Shown: positions 26,952 to 36,642, counted from the first letter of the stretch. The stretch: DNA of 64,000 nucleotides from Metabacillus bambusae (GCF_017497975.1 NZ_JAGDEL010000012.1:62001-126000), one strand, 5' to 3'. Notes: generated by a model not told the origin, from the letters alone. Translations and numbers: made by a program.

Positions 26952-28109
26952 ATGAGTGGTCTTCAGCTGTGGTATAAAAGAGTAAAACAAGATTGGCAAT
27001 ACCAATCTAAAAACATTCTATCAATTTTAGATTGGACCATCATCCTTTATCTCCTCATTCCGTTCCTTGCTTTTGTGGGGATAGCCTATCATTCATGGTG
27101 GTTTACAGTACCAAATTGGTTGATAGGATTGCCACCTTCTCTTTACTTCCTAGGGTGTTATTTTATTTGCTGGCAAGGGAGACTTAGGACATTTATGGAG
27201 GAAGCAGACCAACTATATCTCCTCCAATATCCTAAAAAAACAGTGTCAATGAGATATATGGGTGCACTATATTCTTCTGTTGTCATATTAATAAAATGGG
27301 TGGCAATGTTTTTATTGTTATTTCCAATTACTAATCATTTCAGCGAGTTAGAAATAGGACAATTTACAGCAGCAATCATATATTTCTTCAGTTTAAATCT
27401 TTTGCTTTCTACATATGAGCAGAAAGTCTATCATTACCGTTTCCTTAAGAAGTTTTTTTTGCATGTTTTTGTTTTCATTTCATTTGCTTTTTTGTCATAT
27501 TTATTGATAAATCAACTGATTTTCATCGTTTTAATTATGGTTTCAATTATATTTATTGGCTTAGCAATTTGGCAAATAAAACTCTATCAGTCTCAATTTA
27601 AAAGCTTTTATACAGATGTTGAGAAGGGACAAAGGAATAAAGTAAAGCTTATTTCTTTTATGTTTGCGATTAACCCCGAAATCAATCTATCAAAGGTTAA
27701 GAAACCAAAGAAGCATTCTTTGGTGTTATGGAGAAATTCAACGAGAATATTTATAAATCGTGCACCTGAAAACGGTGTAACAGAACTATTTATTAAAGCT
27801 TTCCTACGTGAAAAGGCAAATGTTTTCAACTATATACAGATACTTTCTGTAACAATTACGCTTATTTTTGTCACACCAATATGGTTAAAATGGTGTGTTT
27901 TTATAGCATTTTGGTTCTTTTTTAAAGAGTGGGTCATTTTACTATTTAAAGAGATAATAAAACAAAACCCTTATTTAGCCATTGATTACTCTCAGAAAGA
28001 ATATATCTTTCAAGCACAAAAGATGTGTGAAAAACGATTTGTATATCCTGGTGTTTCTCTTGTTTTTCTTTTTGCGAGTTTATCAACTGTAATAGCGATT
28101 TTCATCTGA
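26952..28109 (+). CDS. ythQ: EcsB-type ABC transporter membrane protein YthQ
   Basis: A 385-residue protein with about 6-8 membrane helices, separated by a basic cytoplasmic region (residues 215-285). It matches the EcsB family, which always follows an EcsA-type ATPase. The ATG at 26952 lies 6 bases after the ythP stop and follows GGGAG; the earlier in-frame ATG at 26916 would overlap ythP. Confidence 0.83.
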   Translation: MSGLQLWYKRVKQDWQYQSKNILSILDWTIILYLLIPFLAFVGIAYHSWWFTVPNWLIGLPPSLYFLGCYFICWQGRLRTFMEEADQLYLLQYPKKTVSMRYMGALYSSVVILIKWVAMFLLLFPITNHFSELEIGQFTAAIIYFFSLNLLLSTYEQKVYHYRFLKKFFLHVFVFISFAFLSYLLINQLIFIVLIMVSIIFIGLAIWQIKLYQSQFKSFYTDVEKGQRNKVKLISFMFAINPEINLSKVKKPKKHSLVLWRNSTRIFINRAPENGVTELFIKAFLREKANVFNYIQILSVTITLIFVTPIWLKWCVFIAFWFFFKEWVILLFKEIIKQNPYLAIDYSQKEYIFQAQKMCEKRFVYPGVSLVFLFASLSTVIAIFI

Positions 28110-28202
28110 TGTTGAATAGTTTATTTAGTTAAGCTTCTCATGTTATGCTAAGCTAATAAATATAGTTTTCAGCCACATACGTGTAATCGGAGGTAATTGA
28201 GT

Positions 28203-28949
28203 TTGATTATTTTAAAAAGTAAACGTGAAATAGAGTTAATGCATAAAGCTGGTCAATTATTGGCTAATTGTCATAAAGAGATCGCAAAAAGAATCAAACC
28301 AGGTGTTACGACATTAGAAATAGATACGTTTGTTGATGCATATTTAAAAAGGCATAGTGCAACACCAGAGCAAAAGGGGTATAAGGGCTATAAATATGCC
28401 ACTTGTGCGTCTATAAACGATGAAATCTGCCATGGATTTCCAAGAAATAATCCGTTGAAAAATGGAGATATCGTGACGATTGATATGGTTGTGAATTTAA
28501 ACGGTGCACTTGCTGATTCAGCATGGTCATACGCTGTTGGGGATGTGTCACCTGAAGCAGCCCGTTTATTGCAGGTTACTGAAGAATCCTTAAACAAAGC
28601 TATTGAACAATCAGTCGTTGGTAATCGACTTGGGGATATTGGTAATGCAATTCAGAGCTATGTTGAAGGTGAAGGATTTTCAGTTGTACGAGAGTTTACG
28701 GGTCATGGTATTGGCAAAACAATACATGAAGCACCAACTGTTTTACACTACGGTGAACCAAATAAAGGTCAACGTTTAAAGGAAGGTATGGTCTTTACGA
28801 TTGAACCGATGGTTAATTTAGGCGCATGGGAATCTAAAATGGATGATAATGGTTGGACTGCTAGAACAATAGATGGAAAGCTTTCAGCACAATATGAGCA
28901 TACGATTGCGATTACAAAAGAAGGACCAATCATCTTAACAAAACAATGA
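28203..28949 (+). CDS. Methionine aminopeptidase type I (MapB/YflG-like)
   Basis: A 248-residue pita-bread-fold metalloprotease. Metal ligands are visible in order: DIVTIDMVVN..GALADSAW (Asp pair), GHGIGKTIHE (His), TIEPMV (Glu) and QYEHTIAI (Glu). It removes the N-terminal methionine of new proteins. The long N-terminal zinc-binding extension is absent. TTG 28203 is preferred to TTG 28197 because GGAGG is 9 bases upstream. The main map gene lies in the ribosomal cluster in bacilli, so this is probably a second paralog. Confidence 0.88.
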   Translation: MIILKSKREIELMHKAGQLLANCHKEIAKRIKPGVTTLEIDTFVDAYLKRHSATPEQKGYKGYKYATCASINDEICHGFPRNNPLKNGDIVTIDMVVNLNGALADSAWSYAVGDVSPEAARLLQVTEESLNKAIEQSVVGNRLGDIGNAIQSYVEGEGFSVVREFTGHGIGKTIHEAPTVLHYGEPNKGQRLKEGMVFTIEPMVNLGAWESKMDDNGWTARTIDGKLSAQYEHTIAITKEGPIILTKQ

Positions 28950-28974
28950 TACTTAATAAGAATAAATGAAGTGA

Positions 28975-29015
28975 AGCACAAGCCATCTAATTACTATAAT
29001 TAGAGGCCATGTGCT
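28975..29015 (+). terminator. Hairpin terminator after the methionine aminopeptidase
   Basis: Outer arms AGCACA / TGTGCT and inner arms TCTAATTA / TAATTAGA (loop CTA) form a two-part stem followed by ATTTG. Confidence 0.6.
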
Positions 29016-29183
29016 ATTTGTACGAATTTCTTGAATGAAATAATTATCGTAATTTGGTTCAATTTTGTGCTATTAAAATTCAAAAATAATAAAAAAAGTG
29101 GGAAATTGTGTTAAGTTCTGGCTTGTCCAAATATTATCACAGGTGTATCATAAGAAATAAATTCATTACCATCGGAGGCGCTT

Positions 29184-30128
29184 ATGGATCTAGATATATC
29201 AAAGCATTCCTTGCCAGTTTTCGAAGCTCTTGCAAGCAATGTAAGAATTAACATCATTCAACTTTTAGCAGAGCGTCCAAGGAATATGAAAGAATTGGCG
29301 GAGGCATTAGGTCTAAGTAGTGCAATAATGAGCATGCATATTAAAAAATTAGAAAAAGCAGGAATCATTCGTACTGATCGAGTGCCTGGTAAAGGCGGAG
29401 TGCAAAAGTTATGTGTCCTGTATGTAGAAAATATGGAAATTACCTTCCCTAAAAAGCAAGAAGAACATAAGGAGTTTCATCAAACTGAAATTTCAGTAGG
29501 ACATTATACTGATTTACATGTTGAACCAACTTGCGGATTAGCAACAACGGAAAAGATCATTGGAGAGTTCGATGACCTTCGTTATTTCTTTGATGCTGAT
29601 CGTGTAAATGCTAAAATACTATGGTTTTATAAAGGGTATATTGAATATAAAATTCCCAATTATTTGCTAGCAAGTCAACACCCAAATGAGCTCGAAATTT
29701 CCCTTGAACTTTCATCTGAAGCACCATTTACGAATAGTAATTGGCCCTCTGATATTGATTTTTATCTAAATAATATTCATTTAGGTACATGGACAAGTCC
29801 AGGGGATTTTGGTGACAATCGTGGTAAGTATACTCCTTCCTGGTGGCCAAGTGTTGTGAATCAATATGGGCTATTAAAGAAACTTAGAATTGCTAATGAT
29901 GGTACATATATGGATGGGAATAGATTATCTGATATTAAATTAGAAGATGTTGGAATTAGGGAGAAACAATGGACATTCCGTATTGCCGTCCAAGAAGATA
30001 GTGAGCATGTAGGTGGTGTTACATTATTCGGAAGAGGGTTTGGCAATTACAATCAAGATATTCTTTTTCACCTTTATTATGAAAAGGAAAATCAAAAAAA
30101 AGAAAAGTTAGTAGAGAATGTTACTTAA
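29184..30128 (+). CDS. ArsR-type HTH transcriptional regulator with large C-terminal domain
   Basis: A 314-residue protein: N-terminal winged helix (about 8-80; SNVRINIIQLLAERPRNMKELAEALGLSSAIMSMHIKKLEKAGII), then a 230-residue domain rich in Trp and aromatic residues (NSNWPSDIDFYLNNIHLGTWTSPGDFGDNRG). The C-terminal part has the look of a carbohydrate-binding beta-sandwich and is found in ArsR-like regulators near sugar hydrolases in Firmicutes, but the ligand is unknown. No metal-binding Cys motif of the classic ArsR type is present. GGAGG precedes the ATG. Confidence 0.78.
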   Translation: MDLDISKHSLPVFEALASNVRINIIQLLAERPRNMKELAEALGLSSAIMSMHIKKLEKAGIIRTDRVPGKGGVQKLCVLYVENMEITFPKKQEEHKEFHQTEISVGHYTDLHVEPTCGLATTEKIIGEFDDLRYFFDADRVNAKILWFYKGYIEYKIPNYLLASQHPNELEISLELSSEAPFTNSNWPSDIDFYLNNIHLGTWTSPGDFGDNRGKYTPSWWPSVVNQYGLLKKLRIANDGTYMDGNRLSDIKLEDVGIREKQWTFRIAVQEDSEHVGGVTLFGRGFGNYNQDILFHLYYEKENQKKEKLVENVT

Positions 30129-30136
30129 TCAAATAA

Positions 30137-30164
30137 GGAAGCTGACTATCTTAAGTCAGCTTCC
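30137..30164. terminator. Hairpin between the ArsR gene and pbuO
   Basis: GGAAGCTGACT / AGTCAGCTTCC is a perfect 11-bp stem with loop ATCTTA between convergent genes. T-richness follows mainly on the minus strand (TTATTTGATT). Confidence 0.7.
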
Positions 30165-30240
30165 TATAGTTGGGATTTTTTAACTTACTTTTGTTGTCCA
30201 GCACCAGTTCCAACGAGCTAAATGGGCACTTGTGCTTTAC

Positions 30241-31546
30241 TTAATGTCCACCAATAAATGCTAGTTGAATGAAAAATAGTACGGCAAAAATGTAAACAAA
30301 AGGATGAACCTCTTTCCACTTACCTTTCGCGATCTTCATTAAAGGATAAGAAATAAATCCAAGTGCGATACCAGTAGCGATGCTAGATGTTAAGGGCATA
30401 CTAATCACGACTAGAAAAGCAGGAAATGCTTCATCAAGTTCTTTCCAGTTAATATCCGAAATTGCACCCATCATCAAGCTTCCAACAATAATTAGTGCTG
30501 GTGCTGTAATTGCTGAAATACCAGAAACTGCACCAATCAATGGGCTGAAGAGAAGCGTGAATCCGAATAAAATCGATACTGTTAATGTTGTTAATCCAGT
30601 TCTTCCTCCTGCTGCTACTCCTGCTGAAGACTCTATATAAGCACTTGTTGGACTTGTTCCAAACATTGCCCCAACTGTTGTTGCAGCTGAATCAGCCAAT
30701 AAAGCAGTACGAGCTTTTGGTAGCTCATTCCCTCTCATTAAACCAGCTTGTTGGGCAACACCAATCATTGTTCCAGTTGTATCAAAAATTGTTACCAATA
30801 AGAAGGAAAAGACAACTGTATATAAACCGTGTGTGATCACATCACCAATTGCTGAGAATGGATTTGTAATAAGGATTCCTTCAGGTAGACTAGGTAAAGA
30901 AACGAATCCTTCTTTAAACTCAAGCTGTCCTGTGAAAAAGGCTATTAATGCAGTAATAACCATACCGATAAATAATGCACCATGAACATTCAAGCTCATT
31001 AAGACTAATGTAACCGCTAGACCTACTAATGCTAAAACAACAGATGGGGAATGTAGATCACCTAATGCAACTAAGTTGTTTGGATCGGCAGTTATAATTC
31101 CAGTTAAGCGAAGTCCAATAAAGGCAATGAAAAGCCCGATACCAGCTGTAATTCCGCTCTTTAAATTACTTGGAATAGCTTCAATTAATTTTTTTGCGGA
31201 ATGGTGTTAGAGATAAAAGGACAAAAATAATACCCGCAACAAATACAGCAGAAAAAGCTGTAATGTATGTAATATTTTCATTTGCTCCAACAACTGAATA
31301 AGCAAAATAGGCATTTAAGCCCATACCTGGGGCAATAGCGATTGGATAGTTTGCAGACAGTGCCATCCAAAGTGTACCGATGATTGTTGCAATGATTGTT
31401 GCTGTGAACACCTGATCAAATGGTACTCCTGCATCTGCTAATATAATCGGATTTACGACAACAATATAAACCATTGTTAAGAAGGTCGTAAGCCCTGCAA
31501 TTATTTCAGTTCTTACATTTGTATTGTGTTCTGCTAATTTAAACAT
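30241..31546 (-). pseudogene. pbuO: Purine permease PbuO (NCS2/AzgA family), frameshifted at an A7 run
   Basis: Two frames together encode a full 434-residue purine (guanine/hypoxanthine) permease. The first (from ATG 31546, after GGGGGTAACT) covers MFKLAEHNTNVRTEII to LTPFRKKIN and stops at 31181. The second continues KLIEAIPSNLKSGITAGIGL to GHG-side codons at 30241, and its upstream part is clearly coding. They join if one A is removed from the minus-strand A7 run (31189-31195): RKK-LIEAIPSNLK is the expected family sequence. About 12 membrane helices, with family motif PGMGLNAYFAY. It may be a sequencing error, true lesion or slippage site. Confidence 0.85.
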
Positions 31547-31561
31547 AGTTACCCCCGTTAT

Positions 31562-31604
31562 TTTTACGAACATTTTTCAAAACATTTATAATAATATTCG
31601 TTTT
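31562..31604 (-). promoter_or_regulatory. Pair of PurBox-like sites upstream of pbuO
   Basis: ACGAACATT (31566-31574, plus strand) and AATATTCGT (31593-31601), i.e. ACGAATATT on the minus strand, face each other 18 bases apart, in AT-rich flanks. The PurR consensus box is AWWWCCGAACWWT, usually as an inverted pair spaced 16-17 bases. One C differs in each, and the second has T after CGAA. B. subtilis pbuO is in the PurR regulon. Confidence 0.6.
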
Positions 31605-31810
31605 TTATTTATTTTGCAATAGTTTTCTCTTATTTTATTACCTTTTCCTGTATAGGGGATTTTCTTTAGTAATTTAAACATATTATGTTCATTAATAAGT
31701 AAATTATAAAATGAGTCAAGTTTTCTTCTTTCTGCTTACTTTTATCCTGAGATAGTATTTGGTATGTTATAGAAGGAATTAATGATAAATGATAGTAGGA
31801 GGTTTACATA

Positions 31811-33211
31811 ATGAATTGGAAAGAAGAAGTTGAAAAAAGAAAAGAAGAGATCATAAAAGATACACAGGCTTTTCTGCAAATAAAAAGTGTACTAGATGAG
31901 GATACCAAATCTGAGATTGCTCCATTTGGTGAAGGGATTAATGATGCATTTCTCCATTTATTGCAGTTAGGTGATGCTTCGGGTTTTGTAAGTAAGAACC
32001 TTGACGGCTATGCAGGGCATATCGAGTTAAAGGGTAGTAGTGAAGATGTTATTGGTGTGCTTTGTCATGTTGATGTTGTTCCAGAAGGTGACGGTTGGAC
32101 GAGTGATCCCTATGGTGCAGAGATTAGAGATGGTAAGATTTTTGCACGAGGGGCATTGGATGATAAAGGCCCGACGATCGCGGCATTTTATGCGATGAAA
32201 ATTGTCAAAGAACTAGGGCTATCTTTAACAAAGAATGTACGAATGATTATCGGAACAGATGAAGAAAGTGAATGGCGCTGTGTTGATCATTATTTTAAGC
32301 ATGAAAAAATGCCACTAATGGGTTTTGCTCCTGATGCCGATTTTCCGATCATCTATGCTGAAAAGGGAATAATTGATGCTACGTTAATGCAAACATCTAC
32401 TTTTGAAAATGAGCAAGGTAATGCAATGCTTCAATCCTTCCATTCTGGTAGAAGGTTTAATATGGTTCCTGATTTTGCTGAAGCATCTTTCACGATTAAA
32501 AGTGATCATAAAGCAACAGTAAGCCAATTATTCACAGATTACATAACTCAAGCAAATGTAAAAGGGACTAGTAAAGTCGAAGCGGATCTCATCACATTAA
32601 CGATAGAGGGTATTTCAGCACATGCAATGGAACCAAATAATGGGGTAAATGCTGGGATATTAATGGCTGCATTTTTGAATAAGCTTGAATTAGATAAAAA
32701 GGGTAGCCAGTATATCAAAACAATCGTAGATGTTTTTGAAGGGGATACTCGTGGGGAAAAACTTCAGATTTCATATTCTGATGAGATCAGTGGTGAATTG
32801 ACTGTAAATCTTGGCGTTATGTCTTATACAAATGAGGGTAATGGGAAGCTAGGAGTGAATGTTCGTTATCCAGTTATGGGTGATGCAGATCATATAAAGA
32901 AAGGTTTCTCAGCTCTAGCTGGTTTTGATTTACATGCATTTGATGACTCTAAACCACACCATGTTGATGAGAAGCATCCACTTATTCATACCTTACAGAA
33001 GGTGTATGAAGAACAAACAGGTGAGAAGGCAGAGTTAATTGCAATTGGTGGAGGCACTTATGCGAGATCGTTAAGTGCAGGTGTTGCATTTGGTCCGCTG
33101 TTTCCTGGGAGACCTGATATTGCTCATCAAAAGGATGAATATATTATTATAGAAGACCTTTTGAAAGCAACGGCCATTTATGCACAAGCCATATATGAAT
33201 TAGCGAAATAA
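31811..33211 (+). CDS. pepV: Dipeptidase PepV (YtjP), M20 family
   Basis: A 466-residue zinc dipeptidase. Metal-site motifs are CHVDVVPEG (His), ARGALDDKGP (Asp), GTDEESEWRC (catalytic Glu and metal Glu), PDADFP, and a C-terminal GGTYAR region with final metal-site His in IAHQKDEY. The lid domain (about 190-330) is present. It cleaves dipeptides in the cytoplasm. AGGAGG precedes the ATG. Length matches PepV. Confidence 0.92.
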   Translation: MNWKEEVEKRKEEIIKDTQAFLQIKSVLDEDTKSEIAPFGEGINDAFLHLLQLGDASGFVSKNLDGYAGHIELKGSSEDVIGVLCHVDVVPEGDGWTSDPYGAEIRDGKIFARGALDDKGPTIAAFYAMKIVKELGLSLTKNVRMIIGTDEESEWRCVDHYFKHEKMPLMGFAPDADFPIIYAEKGIIDATLMQTSTFENEQGNAMLQSFHSGRRFNMVPDFAEASFTIKSDHKATVSQLFTDYITQANVKGTSKVEADLITLTIEGISAHAMEPNNGVNAGILMAAFLNKLELDKKGSQYIKTIVDVFEGDTRGEKLQISYSDEISGELTVNLGVMSYTNEGNGKLGVNVRYPVMGDADHIKKGFSALAGFDLHAFDDSKPHHVDEKHPLIHTLQKVYEEQTGEKAELIAIGGGTYARSLSAGVAFGPLFPGRPDIAHQKDEYIIIEDLLKATAIYAQAIYELAK

Positions 33212-33252
33212 TGACTGATGAAAGATGGCAGGATGAAAGTAGATTGAAACAG

Positions 33253-33291
33253 GATGACTTTATTTCTTGAAAATGGGGTCATCTCTTTTTT
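33253..33291 (+). terminator. Terminator after pepV
   Basis: GATGACTTTATTT pairs with AAAATGGGGTCATC (with G-T pairs), followed by TCTTTTTT. Confidence 0.65.
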
Positions 33292-33365
33292 AAAGGAAAA
33301 AACAGATGATATTAACTCTAAAGTGAAAAAAGAGTCTGTACTTTGCTAAGGAAAGAAGGAACAAT

Positions 33366-34547
33366 ATGGAATACACAGCCATACATCAGGAGGAACAACG
33401 AGCAACCAATCTTAATTTTTCAAAGTTTTATTTCTTTGTCTTTTTTGGAATTGGCTCACTTTTTCCGCTTTTATCTCTCTATCTAAAAGACGTTGTTGGC
33501 CTATCGGGTAGCCAAATAGGAATCATTATGTCGATTAGCCCAGTTGTGATGATTGTCGTACAACCGATATGGGGAGTCCTTAGTGATATAACTCAAAAGC
33601 CAAGCTTCTTATTATCCGCAGCGATCCTTTTAACCGCGATCTTTGGAATCATTTATTCTTTTATAAATAGCTATTACTGGATTGTAGTTATGGCAATTCT
33701 GCTTGCTATCGTGCAAAGTGCGGTTATTCCGTTATCAGATAGTATCGCGGTAAATTATGTTCAAAAAACAAAAGGTCAATACGGTTCGCTTCGCCTGTGG
33801 GGGGCTGTTGGCTTTGCAGTTGCTGTCCAAATTGTTGGTTGGCTTTCAGACCAGATAAGTTTATCGGTTATTTTCTATGTTTTTTCCATTGCCTTACTTG
33901 TTTCATGTTTATTTGCTTGGCAGCTACCAAAAGAAAATCAATCTATGAAAATAAGTTTAAGAAAAGGGCTTAAAGAACTTATTAATGTACCAAGATACTT
34001 CGTCTTTTTATTTATTTCTTTTTTAGTTTTAGGACCACTGTTAGCAAATAATATTTATTTTGGGATATTAATAGCTGAGGTAGGCGGTGGGCTTACGGGA
34101 ATTGGCCTTGCGTTTTTGCTAGCTGCTGGTAGTGAAGCCCCTTTTATGAAAGTCGCAAGCATTTGGATAAACAAACTTGGAATGATTAATATCTTAATCT
34201 TGGCAACGGTAGTAGCAGCTATTCGCTGGTTTTTATACTTTATTGAACCACCTATATCAATAATTTATCTTTCTACGATTGCTCAAGGGCTTTCATTTGG
34301 TTTGTTCATGCCAGCGGCTATACAATATGTCAGAGATTTAGCACCTATAAAAGTTGGGGCAACTGCTATTTCGTTGTATTCAGCTATCGGTAATGGGTTA
34401 GGTAACTGGTTCTGTACGTTTGTCGGAGGGTTAATTTTAGAAGGATTTTCAGTTTTGTACGTATATTTATTTTTCGGAGCAATGACTTTATTAGGCTTGT
34501 TCGTATTAATTTGGTTTAAGTTTACTAATAAAGAAGCAGCCATGTAA
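33366..34547 (+). CDS. MFS transporter of the LacY/HcaT-like group
   Basis: A 393-residue transporter with 12 predicted helices. It starts NFSKFYFFVFFGIGSLFPLLSLYL and contains QPIWGVLSDITQKP (helix 2-3 motif) and GSLRLWGAVGFA, both characteristic of the sugar/phenylpropionate (HcaT, YwbF) branch. The substrate is unknown. It stands alone between pepV and convergent cysK. Confidence 0.82.
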   Translation: MEYTAIHQEEQRATNLNFSKFYFFVFFGIGSLFPLLSLYLKDVVGLSGSQIGIIMSISPVVMIVVQPIWGVLSDITQKPSFLLSAAILLTAIFGIIYSFINSYYWIVVMAILLAIVQSAVIPLSDSIAVNYVQKTKGQYGSLRLWGAVGFAVAVQIVGWLSDQISLSVIFYVFSIALLVSCLFAWQLPKENQSMKISLRKGLKELINVPRYFVFLFISFLVLGPLLANNIYFGILIAEVGGGLTGIGLAFLLAAGSEAPFMKVASIWINKLGMINILILATVVAAIRWFLYFIEPPISIIYLSTIAQGLSFGLFMPAAIQYVRDLAPIKVGATAISLYSAIGNGLGNWFCTFVGGLILEGFSVLYVYLFFGAMTLLGLFVLIWFKFTNKEAAM

Positions 34548-34551
34548 AAAG

Positions 34552-34573
34552 GGAGAGGAACCACTTCCTCTCC
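34552..34573. terminator. Terminator between the MFS gene and cysK
   Basis: GGAGAGGAA / TTCCTCTCC, a perfect 9-bp stem with loop CCAC. The T-run (CTTTTTAC) is on the minus strand, so it mainly serves cysK. Confidence 0.75.
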
Positions 34574-34584
34574 ACTTAAAAGTT

Positions 34585-34677
34585 AGGCACTGATAAACTT
34601 AGTTGTTGATCTTTACTGTAGGCGTTCGCTTTCGTTCTAACAAAATTCCAAAATCAACAGTGAGCTTTAACAGAGCC
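34585..34677 (+). repeat. Family C MITE-like element, shortened copy
   Basis: The ends GGCACTGATAAACTTAGTTG and TGAGCTTTAACAGAGCC match the ends of the full copy at 45885; the GC-rich core is deleted. It lies just past the cysK stop codon. Confidence 0.7.
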
Positions 34678-34682
34678 AAAAA

Positions 34683-35612
34683 TTAAAAAGCAAAGACATC
34701 ACTTGATAGATAACGTTCACCAGTATCACTGATTATACAAACAACTACATCTTCAGGTGTTAAACGTTTTGCTACTTCAATTGCTGCATAACATGCTGCA
34801 CCAGATGATGGGCCAACTAGTATTCCTTCCTCACGAGCAAGTCTTCTTGTAATATCATATGCTTGATCATCATCAATTTTTAGAATTTCATCATATACCT
34901 TTTGATTTAAAATCGAAGGAATAAAGCCAGGACTTGTACCAACTAGTTTGTGCATGCCTGGTTTTCCACCTGAAAGAACCGGAGATCCTAGCGGTTCAAC
35001 AACGTGAACACTTAAATCCTTGTAATGTGCTTTTAATGCTTCTCCTGTTCCTGTAATCGTCCCACCAGTGCCTGCAGTAGCAACAAAAGCAGATAGCGGC
35101 TTTCCGAGTTCATCCATCGCCTCAATTATTTCTTTTGCAGTAGTATGACGATGAGCATTAGGATTTGCTTCGTTATCAAACTGCATTGGCATAAAGGCGT
35201 TTGCTATTTCTTTTGTTAGCTGCTCTGCTTTTCTAATTGAGCCTGGCATCTTTTCATCACCAGGTGTTAGTACAACCTCTGCTCCATATGCTTTAAGTAA
35301 GTTAATACGTTCTTGTGTCATTGTATCAGGCATAACAAGAATTGCTTTATAGCCACGTGCAGCTGCATTCATTGCAATCCCAATTCCAGTATTTCCACTA
35401 GTAGGTTCGATAATGGTTGAATTAGGCTTTAATAAACCTTGCTTTTCAGCTTCGATAATCATATTGTAAGCAGCTCGATCCTTTACACTTCCACTTGGAT
35501 TAAAGAATTCAAGCTTTAAGTAAACAGCTGCGCCACCCTCAGGGTTTATTCGATTTAATTTTACTAAAGGAGTATTTCCGATAAGGTCTGCAATGTTGTT
35601 AACGACTTTCAT
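34683..35612 (-). CDS. cysK: Cysteine synthase (O-acetylserine sulfhydrylase) YtkP-like
   Basis: A 309-residue PLP enzyme. The PLP lysine is in PSGSVKDRAAYNM (about Lys43), the substrate loop is TSGNTGIG and the phosphate-binding loop is GTGGTITGTGEAL. It makes cysteine from O-acetylserine and sulfide. The position corresponds to B. subtilis ytkP, a CysK paralog whose exact substrate is less certain, so CysK in the strict sense may be elsewhere. AAGGAAGTGA precedes the ATG. The leader (35613-35700) shows no S-box or T-box. Confidence 0.87.
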   Translation of the reverse strand: MKVVNNIADLIGNTPLVKLNRINPEGGAAVYLKLEFFNPSGSVKDRAAYNMIIEAEKQGLLKPNSTIIEPTSGNTGIGIAMNAAARGYKAILVMPDTMTQERINLLKAYGAEVVLTPGDEKMPGSIRKAEQLTKEIANAFMPMQFDNEANPNAHRHTTAKEIIEAMDELGKPLSAFVATAGTGGTITGTGEALKAHYKDLSVHVVEPLGSPVLSGGKPGMHKLVGTSPGFIPSILNQKVYDEILKIDDDQAYDITRRLAREEGILVGPSSGAACYAAIEVAKRLTPEDVVVCIISDTGERYLSSDVFAF

Positions 35613-35778
35613 TATGTCACTTCCTTTTGATGTCCTTAAAAAATTTTACCATATAAAAATTAATATTCCTATTACAATGCTAGGATATAACAAAGATTGA
35701 ATTTAACACAATACCTACCATTGAATAATGTTATTCCTTAACGGAGTTTCTCCATCACCTATGTTGTTTTTATTAAAA

Positions 35779-35924
35779 GGCTCTTTTCTAAGAGATTGTT
35801 GCTTTTAAAACAAAAATTATTTCAGGTTGATTGCAGCGAGACTCCTGCGGGAGCATCTCTCGCTGCAATTAACCACACCGCTTTACTTGGTTGGTAAATA
35901 GCAACAAAGTTTGCGAAAACAGCC
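35779..35924 (-). repeat. Family B MITE-like element, copy 2 (inverted, deleted core)
   Basis: In reverse orientation to the other copies: GGCTCTTTTCTAAGAGATTG at left and TTTGCGAAAACAGCC at right. Only 146 bases long; the core keeps GGTTGATTGCAGCGAGAC and then folds back (GAGCATCTCTCGCTGCAATTAACC). The rest of this 454-base spacer (35613-36066) holds no gene. Confidence 0.8.
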
Positions 35925-36066
35925 ATAATAAACAATTCTTTTATCTGTTACCTACTATAATTACTTGTAAGACCGTAGTAGGGGTTTTACTGTGAGTTAA
36001 TGTGGGATAGAATAAATAAATAATGAATAGAATGGTCTGTACATTAAGAAATCTGGGGGCAATTTT

Positions 36067-36642
36067 ATGAAACATCATACACATTTTTTTATTGCAGTTC
36101 CAATAGAGATCGGTCTTAGAAAAGCTATACAAAACTGGCTAGCTAGTAATAAGGAAAACCTTCCTTTTCAATCTTGGGTTCATCAAGAAGATTATCATAT
36201 TACTTTAGCTTTTTTAGGTCACGTTGATACAGATGATCAGTTAAAACGGTTATCCGAACTTGTGAGAGACAAAGTAGCTAATCTATCACCATTTACCCTT
36301 TCTGTAAAAGGGCTTGATGTTTTCGGTAAAAAAGATGCACCAAGAATATTTTGGGCTGGAATAGAAGACTCTACATCTCTTCATTATTTGCAGAAACAAG
36401 TTTTTCATGCCTGTAAAGAAATTGGTTTTAATCTTGATTCAAAGCCGTTCCGTCCTCATATCACACTTGCAAGACGCTGGAAATCAGACAAACCTTTTGT
36501 TAAACCTGAAGTGTTTCGTGAAGCAATTCATAATGAGCACCAAACCTTTTTAGCAAAGAAGATTCATTTGTATCAGACCCATCTTGATCGAGTTCCAAAG
36601 TATGAAGCAATTGATGTTTTTCATTTACACGGTGATGAATGA
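36067..36642 (+). CDS. thpR: RNA 2',3'-cyclic phosphodiesterase ThpR (YtlP)
   Basis: A 191-residue 2H phosphoesterase. Both HxTx motifs are intact: HITL in YHITLAFLGHV (about 49) and HITL in RPHITLARRW (about 134). The enzyme hydrolyses 2',3'-cyclic phosphate ends of RNA. GGGGGC precedes the ATG. It overlaps the next gene by 4 bases, so it heads an operon with the cidA/lrgB-type pair. Confidence 0.9.
   Translation: MKHHTHFFIAVPIEIGLRKAIQNWLASNKENLPFQSWVHQEDYHITLAFLGHVDTDDQLKRLSELVRDKVANLSPFTLSVKGLDVFGKKDAPRIFWAGIEDSTSLHYLQKQVFHACKEIGFNLDSKPFRPHITLARRWKSDKPFVKPEVFREAIHNEHQTFLAKKIHLYQTHLDRVPKYEAIDVFHLHGDE

Noticed and set aside
35613-35700. S-box or T-box leader for cysK
   Set aside because: The region lacks a T-box GGTACC-type element, S-box core and terminator.
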